Source of the DNA: Cyclobacterium jeungdonense
GTDB taxonomy: Bacteria; Bacteroidota; Bacteroidia; Cytophagales; Cyclobacteriaceae
Assembly (NCBI RefSeq): GCF_010994275.1
Contig: NZ_WMCD01000004.1
Coordinates: forward strand, 62,001-126,000
Direction: 5' to 3'
Length of the DNA: 64,000 nt
Shown one piece after another: positions 43,703 to 52,687 of this stretch. The stretch's first letter is position 1; each line of letters starts with the position of its first letter. The translations under genes and the position numbers were made by a program. Under the pieces are notes generated by a model. The model saw nothing but the letters and a program-made list of their open reading frames with translations, did not search any database and was not told the origin of the DNA.

Positions 43703-44439
43703 CATTTTGTATTGGAATAAAAACAAAACACGGGATTGTAGGGCTAGCGGACACCAGAATTACCTCGGGCAACGAAACCACCACGTCAAAAAAATTATAC
43801 ACCGTCAATAGAAAAAAGCACTCTTTCTTTATTATGACCTCAGGCCTGCGCTCAGTGCGGGACAAGGCCATCACCTATTTTGGGGAGTTAATCGAAAAAG
43901 AAGATGCCTCCTTTGATAGGTTATACAAAGCGGTCAACGGATTTGCTGACCAGGTAAAAAGGGTGGCGGAAGAAGACATGGACTCACTGGAAAAATCCGG
44001 TTTCACTTTCAACCTTTTCTCCATCATTGGTGGACAATTGGAAGAAGACAAAGAACCCCGGCTCTTTCTATTATATCCGCAGGGTAACTGGATAGAAATT
44101 CGGCAGGGAACACCTTTTGTGATTATAGGCAACACCGGCTTTGGCAACCCTGTACTGAGAAGGTCGTTAAAGTATGAGGAACCGCTTTATTTTGCATTAA
44201 AAAGTGCGTTTCTGGCCTTCGATGCCACTCGAATCAGCGCGAATGACGTAGACTATCCGATAGATACGGTCGTCCTTGAAAACGATAGTTACCAAATTAT
44301 TGAAAATCGGTTTGAGCAACACGAATTGCATCATTTATCTGAATTTTGGAATAATTCGTTGAAAGAAGCCATTCATAATTTGCCGGCCGATATATTAAAA
44401 AAAGCATTCTTTCATGAAGAAATGGAAGAAAGCGAATAG
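43699..44439 (+). CDS. Anbu, proteasome-like peptidase
   Basis: A 246-residue Ntn-hydrolase-like protein. It starts MTFCIGIKTKHGIVGLADTR, so removal of Met exposes a Thr that would be the catalytic nucleophile as in Anbu and HslV. The ADTRIT segment holds the conserved acidic residue, and SGLRSVRDKA follows. Anbu (ancestral beta subunit) assembles into open helical or lock-washer rings. Its gene is coupled to the alpha-E gene by a four-base overlap and sits 59 bases before the transglutaminase gene, the arrangement known for Anbu operons. Confidence 0.9.
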   Translation: MTFCIGIKTKHGIVGLADTRITSGNETTTSKKLYTVNRKKHSFFIMTSGLRSVRDKAITYFGELIEKEDASFDRLYKAVNGFADQVKRVAEEDMDSLEKSGFTFNLFSIIGGQLEEDKEPRLFLLYPQGNWIEIRQGTPFVIIGNTGFGNPVLRRSLKYEEPLYFALKSAFLAFDATRISANDVDYPIDTVVLENDSYQIIENRFEQHELHHLSEFWNNSLKEAIHNLPADILKKAFFHEEMEESE

Positions 44440-44498
44440 ATTTCCCTCCATTTGATTGCTGCAGATGCCGGGTCTCCTTACCCTTAAAATGATAACTC

Positions 44499-45356
44499 AT
44501 GCGTCTAAAAATTGAACACCACACCACTTACGACTACCATCAGCCAGTTGGGCTTAATCCCCACAGTCTTTTTTTAAAGCCGCTTCAAAGAAACTATTTT
44601 GAGGTAAGCCAATTTTTACTTCAAATACAGCCCGAACCGGATGGAATGAATGAAAGACAAAGTATTGAGGGTAATCCCTATTTCCAGGTCTGGTTTTCAA
44701 AAGAAACGAGCAAGCTTAGCATCAGTACCTCTTTTGAATCCACACACAGTCCCTTCAATCCTTTTCTGTTTTTGGTAGACCAGGGATTTATCAATAAGCT
44801 AGACCAACATGCAGAGACTCCATTCCAGTATCCGGAGGAAGATATGCCCCTGCTCCAGGCTTACCTTTCACATAGTAATAACTCTCTATTGAGACAGTAT
44901 GGCCTGGCAAAACTAACCAGCAAAGATCCCATTCAGTTTTTAACAGAACTAAATGCCTCCATTCATGCCGATTGGAAGCACATCATCAGGGAGGAAGAGA
45001 ACCTTTGGCCGGCGACTCAAACCTTTGCTGCCGGAAGAGGTTCCTGCAGGGACCTTTCCTGGATGTTGATAGAAATACTACGCCATTTGGGCCTGGCCTC
45101 CCGATTTGTCAGTGGCTATGCCTTTAATCCTGAACTGGACGAAGGGCATGAACTCCACGCCTGGGTCGAAACCTTTTTGCCAGGAGCTGGATGGGTGGGC
45201 CTGGACCCCAGTCTGGGCCTGATGACCGATGAATATTACATTCCATTAGCCTGTAGTTTTCTCCCTAAAAACACCCTGCCGGTTCACGGGACCTTTGGAG
45301 GCGATCACCTGCAGGAAGCCACCTTGACTGCTTCAGTTCATATTCAGCCATTATAG
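44499..45356 (+). CDS. Transglutaminase-like protein of the Anbu operon
   Basis: The protein has 285 residues. An N-terminal bacterial transglutaminase-like beta domain (RLKIEHHTTYDYHQPVGLNP) is followed by the catalytic core with C183 in GSCRDLSWM, H220 in HAWVET and D236 in LDPSLG, the papain-like Cys-His-Asp triad. It probably makes or cuts isopeptide or amide bonds. It is last in the Anbu operon. Confidence 0.93.
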   Translation: MRLKIEHHTTYDYHQPVGLNPHSLFLKPLQRNYFEVSQFLLQIQPEPDGMNERQSIEGNPYFQVWFSKETSKLSISTSFESTHSPFNPFLFLVDQGFINKLDQHAETPFQYPEEDMPLLQAYLSHSNNSLLRQYGLAKLTSKDPIQFLTELNASIHADWKHIIREEENLWPATQTFAAGRGSCRDLSWMLIEILRHLGLASRFVSGYAFNPELDEGHELHAWVETFLPGAGWVGLDPSLGLMTDEYYIPLACSFLPKNTLPVHGTFGGDHLQEATLTASVHIQPL

Positions 45357-45448
45357 TAACCAACTGATTCAGTTATTTCGGCTTTTTTCTTCAGATAAAC
45401 AAACCTTTGCGCACTGTTTGCGATTAATTAGTGTAGCGTAAAAAAACC

Positions 45449-46705
45449 ATGAAAAAAGTGGGAGGAATCGTCTTTATTTTAATTTTGCTGGCAGTTTTAT
45501 TTTTTCTGAATTGGTACGTATATCAGGGAGTTAAAACCCTTCTGCCCGAAGCGTACTTTTCAAAAGGAAAAATAACCTACTGGGTATTGGCTGGAGGGAT
45601 CAGCCTGTGGATAGGCCTGACCTTTTTTATCATCCTGCAAGAGGGTAAAATATCGACCACCTCTCAGAAATCGTTAAACCTATTCCTGACGATTGCTGTT
45701 ACCCAGCTTACAATCATTGTATTCTTATTTGGAGAAGACATCTACCGGACTGTGAGTGCGGCCATCTCCTATTTTTCATCTGGGTTTTCTTCCAGCCATG
45801 CTGAAAGCCCGGCCGTTTATCCTGACCGGCGAAAGTTCGTCAGCCAAATGGCCTTTGCGGTGGCAGCCATTCCTTTTACGGCTTTCGTATACGGGATTTT
45901 AAAAGGTAAATACGATTTCCGAACCATCCGGAAGACCATTTATTTCAAAGACCTGCCGGAAGCCTTTGATGGGTTTACGATCACCCAGCTATCTGACATC
46001 CATGCTGGGAGCTTTACAGATATGGAGGCGGTAAAAAGAGGAGCCGAGCTTGCCGCCTCTCAAAATTCCGACCTGTTCGTTTTTACAGGCGACCTTGTCA
46101 ATCACAAGGCAGATGAAATCGAGCCCATGCTGGAAGCTTTTTCACAAATCAAAGCCCCCTATGGACAGTATTCTATTTTAGGCAATCATGACTATGGGGA
46201 TTATTCGTCCTGGCCAAGCCCGGAGGCTAAAAAAGCGAATTTCGAGCATCTGAAGGAACAGCACCAAAAATTGGGCTATGACTTGTTGCTAGATGAAAAC
46301 AGGATAATTGAGAAGGAAGGCCAGAAAATCCGGCTAATGGGAGTGGAAAACTGGGGAGTGGGTTTTCAATCCAAAGGAGATTTAGAAAAATCCCTGGTTG
46401 GTGTTGCGGATGAGGAATTTAAAATTTTACTTTCCCATGACCCATCTCACTGGGACAAGCAAGTCAAAAGACATCCTAAAAAAATACACCTTACCTTAAG
46501 TGGTCATACCCATGGTATGCAGTTTGGTATAGAGACTCCGCTGTTTCGATGGAGTCCGGCCCAATACCGATACCCCAACTGGGCGGGGCTGGCTGAATTC
46601 GCTGGAAATCACTTGTATGTCAACAGGGGATTTGGATTTCATGCCTTTTCGGGCCGGGTAGGCATCTGGCCGGAAATTACGGTAATCGAATTGCGGAAAG
46701 GTTGA
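45449..46705 (+). CDS. Membrane-anchored metallophosphoesterase
   Basis: The protein has 418 residues with three to four N-terminal membrane helices (about 6-27, 37-58, 67-88 and a shorter one near 130-148). The calcineurin-like phosphoesterase domain (about 170-405) has all metal motifs: LSDIHAG, FTGDLVNH, LGNHDYGDY, LSHDP and LSGHTHGMQ. Related membrane-bound YkuE-type enzymes act on UDP-2,3-diacylglucosamine or other phosphate esters; the substrate here is unknown. Confidence 0.9.
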   Translation: MKKVGGIVFILILLAVLFFLNWYVYQGVKTLLPEAYFSKGKITYWVLAGGISLWIGLTFFIILQEGKISTTSQKSLNLFLTIAVTQLTIIVFLFGEDIYRTVSAAISYFSSGFSSSHAESPAVYPDRRKFVSQMAFAVAAIPFTAFVYGILKGKYDFRTIRKTIYFKDLPEAFDGFTITQLSDIHAGSFTDMEAVKRGAELAASQNSDLFVFTGDLVNHKADEIEPMLEAFSQIKAPYGQYSILGNHDYGDYSSWPSPEAKKANFEHLKEQHQKLGYDLLLDENRIIEKEGQKIRLMGVENWGVGFQSKGDLEKSLVGVADEEFKILLSHDPSHWDKQVKRHPKKIHLTLSGHTHGMQFGIETPLFRWSPAQYRYPNWAGLAEFAGNHLYVNRGFGFHAFSGRVGIWPEITVIELRKG

Positions 46706-46732
46706 AATAAGGGACGCTTAGGAACAGATGAT

Positions 46733-48412
46733 TTAATCGGAGTGCTTATGATTTTTTTGAAAAAGGTAAATCAGGCTGACCTGGGAGTGGATGGAAAAAA
46801 GATCTTGCCCTTTGGGAAATTCAGGAGTACTATCGGGCTCCAATTGCCATTGGTAATTGAGGGCATTGATAAACTGTAATTTGGAACTAACCATAAGATT
46901 ATCCCATCGGTGATCAAATAAAAGTCCAAGACTAAGATCTACCCAAGGCTGTACTTCCTTTTGTTGACCAAAAGCCCGGTAGTAAAAATCCTGGTGGTTG
47001 GCCAAACGTTCTAATAGAATCCCCATTTTGTTAAATTTCTCTACCAGGGAAAACTCCAGGGTCTGGACATTAGCTCCAACACCAGTACCTACTCCAAGGT
47101 TTTCGCCTTCATTTGAAAATCCCCTGGCTAAAAAATGAGTATGCCAAGTCAATCCTCCTGTTAATCCGTTATAACGTATATATCTATTTACTGCTTCCTG
47201 TTGATGTGTCATCTCTCCCTTTATTTGAAGCGATTTGGAGGAGTTATTAAGGTCAAAAATCTTAGTGAACCCTAACAAATAGGCTCGAGCATGATCAGGG
47301 TTCAAAATGAACTCCCTCCAGTTATATGAATGGTCTCTTTTCCCATATTCGAAATAAACTTCGGCATTGGCATCCCAATTGACATACCTGCCAAAAACAG
47401 AAACTTGCTGATCTCTCCCTTCATTATCCAGATCAAACCCGACCTTTTGTTTTTGAAAGGGGTCAATTACCGGGAAAAAATCTCTCCATTTATTTCCACG
47501 CATATCATTATATTGCTGATATGTTCTACTCATTCCCAAAAACAAATTAGAAACCCATTTAGGGTTATAACTGATTGAAAATCCGTTGAGGTATTTTGAA
47601 TCACCGGAAAAGTCATTAAAAAAACGTTGATTAAGGCGGGGGATTTGGGAAGGTTCAAGCTGTGAATCTTTTAAGGTCCCTATAATCAACTGCATTTCAA
47701 AATTACCCAGGAAGGTTTTTGCAGGTTTGACTGTATTGATTGTCAGGTGGGGAAACCCACGTGCATTATTGCCGATAGTTAATGTATTGAATTGACCAGG
47801 GCCCCACCAAATATTTTGAGTGGATGCTCCTAATTCGAAGCCCCCAATTGTAGCAGAAATTTTAGATTGTCCCCACCAGAATTTGGCGTATGATCCACTC
47901 CCAAACTTTTCAGGAGAATCTCCTGCATTCCAAAACACATACCTTTCCCTCGTTACCCTATCATCAAATCCATCAGGAAATCCTGGGTATTCAAAATTTT
48001 GCGCAAAAACGTACTCCGGTTGGAACTGAATTTTTAAAAAATACAGTTTAACAAATGCCCCAAAAGTAGAATAATTTTGAATTCCGACATTTGGAATCAT
48101 TAAACCATTACCCCAACCATAAGGCCTCTTGGTATTAAGTTCAATTGTATTTCGAAACGGCAAAATCGTGAAAATAAAATTATTTTCATCCTTTTTCGTC
48201 TCAGTATCAAGCAATTCATCCGATTGACTAGCAAATTCTGTCCCTATCGGCCTAATATTGAAGGATATTGTACTTTGATTATTACTAAGAAGGTGTTGCC
48301 TTCTTAATGCATCCGCTAAGCCAGGAATACCTACAGGAAGAGTTTGAGACGAACCCAGGGAATGAATAAAAATCAATAAAAAAGTAAGGTTACAAAATTT
48401 CTTGAATTTCAT
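46733..48412 (-). CDS. Wzi-like capsule assembly outer membrane protein
   Basis: The ATG at 48412 is used (MKFKKFCNLTFLLIFIHSLGSSQ, signal peptide; 559 residues); the frame is open to 48463 inside the glycosyltransferase gene. The body resembles the capsule-assembly Wzi family (FGNWWWGPG-type core seen as IWWGPGQFNTLTIGNN), a barrel that binds capsule polysaccharide at the cell surface. It is the last gene of the minus-strand polysaccharide locus and follows the GT4 gene by seven bases. Confidence 0.88.
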   Translation of the reverse strand: MKFKKFCNLTFLLIFIHSLGSSQTLPVGIPGLADALRRQHLLSNNQSTISFNIRPIGTEFASQSDELLDTETKKDENNFIFTILPFRNTIELNTKRPYGWGNGLMIPNVGIQNYSTFGAFVKLYFLKIQFQPEYVFAQNFEYPGFPDGFDDRVTRERYVFWNAGDSPEKFGSGSYAKFWWGQSKISATIGGFELGASTQNIWWGPGQFNTLTIGNNARGFPHLTINTVKPAKTFLGNFEMQLIIGTLKDSQLEPSQIPRLNQRFFNDFSGDSKYLNGFSISYNPKWVSNLFLGMSRTYQQYNDMRGNKWRDFFPVIDPFQKQKVGFDLDNEGRDQQVSVFGRYVNWDANAEVYFEYGKRDHSYNWREFILNPDHARAYLLGFTKIFDLNNSSKSLQIKGEMTHQQEAVNRYIRYNGLTGGLTWHTHFLARGFSNEGENLGVGTGVGANVQTLEFSLVEKFNKMGILLERLANHQDFYYRAFGQQKEVQPWVDLSLGLLFDHRWDNLMVSSKLQFINALNYQWQLEPDSTPEFPKGQDLFSIHSQVSLIYLFQKNHKHSD

Positions 48413-48419
48413 AAAAAAG

Positions 48420-49622
48420 TTAATCTCCTGTCCAAAATTGAGATTCAAATGTATTAACGGCACGTTCTTTAGAAAATTTATTTTCTAAGAGTAAATTAGA
48501 GTTTTGGGATAAAGAAAACCTTTCTGTTTCAGATAAACTAAGGAAATATCTAAACCCTTCAACTATTTTTTCAATGCTATCAGGAGGTGCGGTTACCCCA
48601 ATCTTGTAATCTTTGATCATATCAGGAACTTCACCATCCATAATTGCAAAGACCGGTTTCGATGCGGTAAGATAAGTCGGGAATTTTGAAGGTATCATGA
48701 TACTATATAAGGGACTTTTTACGAGAGACAAGAATAAAACATCACTTGCCTCAAAAAAGGAAGGCATTTCATCAATTGGCCTTCTACCAGTGAAGTTTAC
48801 ATTTTGAATACCATTCTCTTCTACAATTTGTTTTAAGGCCTCCAAATTGGATCCATCTCCTACAATATTTAAAAAAACATTAGGTTCGCTATCCGAAACT
48901 TCCTTAAATGCTTTAACTACGATTTCAAGGTTTTGTACTTTACCCACATTCCCTGTAAAAGTAAAATTAAAAGAGCCAGGCAATTTTAGTCTAACTTTGG
49001 GTTTGTCATTCACTACCATCGGCCAATTCGGCACCCAGTGAATATCTTTTTTGGGTAGCATTACTTTCAGTGGCTTCTCAAATCCGTAACATGAAATGAA
49101 AATTTTGTCACAGTTTTTATAGACAAATTTTACAATTCTATTAAGAATCATTTGTAAAAAAAAAGTCTTCTTATAACCATAGGCATAAACCGTATCAGGC
49201 CATAAATCCTGCGTCCAAATTCCCAGTTTTGTCCCATAAACTATTTTTAAAAAAACGCCTGGAAGTGCCACAGTTAAGGGCCCAGTCTGATAGATAAATA
49301 CCCTGTCAAATTTCCTACCGATAAATAAGGCAGTGATCGTTCCAAAAATAATGAAACTAATATAGTTCAATAATTTAACTAGTCCACTTTTTTGATACCC
49401 AGTGATCACTGGAAATCGATGTACTTTTATCCCTTCAAATGAGGTTTTTTGGTAAATTTTATTTTTATATCCTTCGAAGACCTTTCCGAAAGGATAAGAT
49501 GGTGTTCTCGTTAAAACTTCTATTTCATAACCTCTTTTTTTCCAGGTCTTTACCAAATCATTAATAATAAAATCTTCTGGGTAAAATGCTTCACCTATCA
49601 CCAAAGCCATTTTCCGATTCAT
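48420..49622 (-). CDS. WbuB-like family 4 glycosyltransferase
   Basis: A 400-residue GT4. Features: N-terminal GEAFYPEDFIINDL, a membrane-binding hydrophobic region (about 85-110), WTQDLWPDTVYAYG, FTGNVGKVQNLE and the acidic FEASDVLFLSLVKSPLYSIMIPSK, an E-x7-E-like end. It resembles WbuB, proposed to transfer L-FucNAc or L-QuiNAc. That fits the sugar genes directly upstream (49627-52639). It precedes wzi. Confidence 0.88.
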   Translation of the reverse strand: MNRKMALVIGEAFYPEDFIINDLVKTWKKRGYEIEVLTRTPSYPFGKVFEGYKNKIYQKTSFEGIKVHRFPVITGYQKSGLVKLLNYISFIIFGTITALFIGRKFDRVFIYQTGPLTVALPGVFLKIVYGTKLGIWTQDLWPDTVYAYGYKKTFFLQMILNRIVKFVYKNCDKIFISCYGFEKPLKVMLPKKDIHWVPNWPMVVNDKPKVRLKLPGSFNFTFTGNVGKVQNLEIVVKAFKEVSDSEPNVFLNIVGDGSNLEALKQIVEENGIQNVNFTGRRPIDEMPSFFEASDVLFLSLVKSPLYSIMIPSKFPTYLTASKPVFAIMDGEVPDMIKDYKIGVTAPPDSIEKIVEGFRYFLSLSETERFSLSQNSNLLLENKFSKERAVNTFESQFWTGD

Positions 49623-49626
49623 ACAC

Positions 49627-50487
49627 TCAATAATTATAAATCGTTTGGTACAGGTTGCGGTTTTCCTCCATAAATTTCTTCATTTCGAAAATCATTTGAA
49701 AATATGAGGGCACACTATATTTAAAATCATTTCTATTAGATATTAAACTTTTATCTATCTCTTTCCCATCCACAGAATTAATATCAATTTTTTTGTTAAA
49801 AATCTCTTTAAATATGTTCAATAGATCATATTTTGAAATCTTTTCTCCATTACTAATATTAATTAAACCTACACTTTCCTGGTCAAGGCAAAACGCTATA
49901 ACGTTACTTAATTCCACCGTTGTCACTCCTCCCCAGTAAGATTTTTTAAATCCGTTTATTGTATTCTGCTGATTCATAAACCAATGAAATAAGCCTTCCC
50001 CGTTCGCTTTCAGCTCAGGTCCTACTATGGATGTTCTTAAGGTAAGATTGGTTGAGTCATTGATTTCTCCCAGGGCTTTACTGCGCCCATAAACATCATC
50101 TGCGTCACGATAATCCGTTTCCTGGTAGCCCCCTGATTTTCCAGAAAAAACACAATCCGTGGAGATATGTATAAGTTTAGCATGAACCAAAGCAGCTGTT
50201 GAAGCCAACCAATGGGGGAAATAGGCATTAATAAAAATGGCATTTGCCGGGTCCTCGCTTGAGCCTTTAATCAGTATCCCCACGCAATTAATTATGTAAT
50301 CCGGATCAATTTTAACAAGCAGCTTTTCTAACTCATCCAATTTTGTTATATCACAAATTATGGATTCCTTTCGGAGTTGCCTTCTAAAGGAAATGTCAAA
50401 AATCTCAAATTTATTTAATGAATTGAACTTGTAATAAACCTGATGTCCCAACATTCCTGTTGACCCTAATATCAATACTTTTTTCAT
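49627..50487 (-). CDS. RmlD-like SDR sugar-nucleotide reductase (WbvR-type)
   Basis: The protein has 286 residues. GSTGMLGHQVYYKF is the NAD(P) glycine loop, STDCVFSGKSGGYQE is the RmlD-type region, and the catalytic YxxxK is YGRSK. Length and domain make-up match dTDP-4-dehydrorhamnose reductase relatives. CapF/WbjC, the reductase of L-FucNAc synthesis, has an extra C-terminal cupin (about 370 residues), which is absent here, so a WbvR-type role in L-QuiNAc synthesis is more likely. It overlaps the epimerase gene by four bases. Confidence 0.85.
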   Translation of the reverse strand: MKKVLILGSTGMLGHQVYYKFNSLNKFEIFDISFRRQLRKESIICDITKLDELEKLLVKIDPDYIINCVGILIKGSSEDPANAIFINAYFPHWLASTAALVHAKLIHISTDCVFSGKSGGYQETDYRDADDVYGRSKALGEINDSTNLTLRTSIVGPELKANGEGLFHWFMNQQNTINGFKKSYWGGVTTVELSNVIAFCLDQESVGLINISNGEKISKYDLLNIFKEIFNKKIDINSVDGKEIDKSLISNRNDFKYSVPSYFQMIFEMKKFMEENRNLYQTIYNY

Positions 50488-51608
50488 GCTTTATCCCAGG
50501 TTACTTTATTGACAATAGAGGTATAACTTTGAATTACCCTGATTACGCGGGTAGATACATTTTTAATTTCATATTCGGCGGGTAAATGTGCCCTGCTTTG
50601 TTGATGTAATTGCTTGGCAATTGGAATAGACTGTAATAACCCTTCCTTCTGAATACCTCCTAAAACAATATTTCCGGAATCAATCGCTTCTGGTCTTTCT
50701 GTGCTAGTTCTTATACTTACAGCTGGGAAATTCATCATGGCGGATTCTTCACTAATTGTTCCACTGTCTGATAAAACGATGAAGGCATTCTTTTGCAATT
50801 TCACATAATCAAAAAATCCCAAAGGCTGAATGTTTTTTATCAGAGGATGGAATGAAATTCCCTCCGACTCGATTCTTTTTTTTGTCCGGGGGTGGGTACT
50901 AAACACCACTGGCATTTTATATTCTTCTGCAATACCATTCAATGCATGCACGAGTATCGAAAAATTGGCTGCTAAATCAATATTTTCTTCCCGATGAGCA
51001 CTAACGACCATGTAATTGTCATTTGAAAGATTTAATTTTTCACAAATTTCACTTTTATTAATTTGACTTTCATAGATATCAAGTACCTCTCTTAACGGAG
51101 ATCCTGTCACAAACACATGATCCTTTCGAAAACCCTCACTTAATAAGTATCTTCGGCTATTTTCAGTGTAGGTGAGGTTAATATCAGAGATATGGTCAGA
51201 GAGTTTTCTATTGATTTCTTCGGGCACATTCTGATCAAAACAGCGATTACCTGCCTCCATATGAAAAATCGGAATTTTTAATCTTTTGGCAGAGATCGTA
51301 CACAGAACGCTATTTGTATCCCCTAATACCAGTAGCGCATCTGGCCTGATTTCTCTTAGGATTTCATATGATTTGGCAATGATATTCCCAATTGTCTGGC
51401 CCAGATGCTCCCCTGCAACATTTAAAAAATGATCCGGCTTCCGGATTTCTAAATCATCAAAGAAAATCTGATTTAACGTATAATCGTAATTTTGGCCGGT
51501 ATGAATAAGGATGTGATCAAAAAACAAATCACATTTCTTGATACATTCTGAAAGTCTGATGATTTCCGGTCTGGTGCCCACTACGGTGACAACTTTTAAT
51601 TTTTGCAT
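50484..51608 (-). CDS. Non-hydrolysing UDP-sugar 2-epimerase (WecB/WbjD/WbvD-like)
   Basis: A 374-residue epimerase of the WecB family: GTRPEIIRLSE, ALLVLGDTNSVLC, HMEAGNRCFDQNVPEEINR, SAHREENID and LSDSGTISEESAMM are all family motifs. It should invert C2 of the sugar made by the two neighbouring enzymes. Two bases separate it from the dehydratase gene and it overlaps the reductase gene by four, so these three form one unit. Confidence 0.92.
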   Translation of the reverse strand: MQKLKVVTVVGTRPEIIRLSECIKKCDLFFDHILIHTGQNYDYTLNQIFFDDLEIRKPDHFLNVAGEHLGQTIGNIIAKSYEILREIRPDALLVLGDTNSVLCTISAKRLKIPIFHMEAGNRCFDQNVPEEINRKLSDHISDINLTYTENSRRYLLSEGFRKDHVFVTGSPLREVLDIYESQINKSEICEKLNLSNDNYMVVSAHREENIDLAANFSILVHALNGIAEEYKMPVVFSTHPRTKKRIESEGISFHPLIKNIQPLGFFDYVKLQKNAFIVLSDSGTISEESAMMNFPAVSIRTSTERPEAIDSGNIVLGGIQKEGLLQSIPIAKQLHQQSRAHLPAEYEIKNVSTRVIRVIQSYTSIVNKVTWDKA

Positions 51609-51610
51609 TT

Positions 51611-52639
51611 TTAACGGTTTAAATTCCAGTTCTGCAACTCTTCGTTGACATAATCGATTTTCAGGAGCTTGTTTTTAACTTCAGCTATATTCAATCGCTT
51701 GGTGTTATGAGAATTGTAATCTTCAATATCTGAGGCTTTGGGATCGCCTTCGGTAAAATAACTTCCATAATTGAGATCTCTTACATCTGCAGGAATTCTA
51801 TAAAATGAGCCCAAATCCTCGGCTTTTGCCATTTCCTCTCTGGTACAAAGCGTTTCAAACAATTTTTCGCCATGTCTTGTCCCAATAATTTCAATCTCAC
51901 TCTTTGAATCAAAAAGTTCAATCAGCGCCACAGCCAAATCATGAATAGTGGAAGCAGGTGCTTTTTGTACAAAAAGATCACCTTGATCACCATTATCGAA
52001 AGCGAAAAAAACTAAGCTGACCGCCTCATCCAAAGACATTAAATACCTTGTCATGTTTGGATCCGTAATGGTAAGTGGTTTAAATGCCTTAATTTGTTCA
52101 ATAAACAACGGGATGACGGACCCTCTTGAGGCCATCACATTACCATATCTGGTTCCACAGAAGATACTTTTTTCATCATTTAAATTTCTGGATTTAGCTA
52201 CCATCACCTTCTCCATTAAAGCCTTGGACATACCCATAGCATTAATCGGATAAGCTGCTTTATCGGTACTCAGCACCACAACTTTTTGCACATCGAATTT
52301 TTCGGCAGCCGTCAGGACATTTTCTGCACCCAGTACATTTGTTTTGACTGCTTCCAAGGGGAAAAATTCACAGGAGGGTACCTGTTTCAGAGCTGCAGCA
52401 TGGAAAATATAATCGACACCCTGGACGGCAACTTCTACGGATTGTAAATCCCTTACATCTCCAATATAAAATTTCACCTTGGAGTTTTTCAGCCTGTTAC
52501 GCATATCATCCTGCTTTTTTTCATCCCTGCTGAATATCCTGATTTCCTGAAATCGGTCATCATTCAAAAATTGGTCTAAAACTGCATTGCCAAAAGAACC
52601 AGTACCCCCCGTTATAAGAAGTTTTTTACTTGTAAACAT
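51611..52639 (-). CDS. UDP-GlcNAc 4,6-dehydratase/epimerase (WbjB/WbvB/FnlA-like)
   Basis: A 342-residue extended SDR. GGTGSFGNAVL is the cofactor loop, FSRDEKKQ follows, and the active site is STDKAAYPINAMGMSKALMEK with M replacing the usual Tyr of YxxxK and the Lys kept, as in the FnlA/FlaA1 branch. GTRYGNVMASRGSVIPLF is also typical. It starts the three-enzyme module converting UDP-GlcNAc to an L-configured 2-acetamido-2,6-dideoxy sugar. Confidence 0.92.
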   Translation of the reverse strand: MFTSKKLLITGGTGSFGNAVLDQFLNDDRFQEIRIFSRDEKKQDDMRNRLKNSKVKFYIGDVRDLQSVEVAVQGVDYIFHAAALKQVPSCEFFPLEAVKTNVLGAENVLTAAEKFDVQKVVVLSTDKAAYPINAMGMSKALMEKVMVAKSRNLNDEKSIFCGTRYGNVMASRGSVIPLFIEQIKAFKPLTITDPNMTRYLMSLDEAVSLVFFAFDNGDQGDLFVQKAPASTIHDLAVALIELFDSKSEIEIIGTRHGEKLFETLCTREEMAKAEDLGSFYRIPADVRDLNYGSYFTEGDPKASDIEDYNSHNTKRLNIAEVKNKLLKIDYVNEELQNWNLNR

Positions 52640-52687
52640 TATATAGAATTTATGAGAATAAATAAAAAAATTTAAATTTCAATTATG

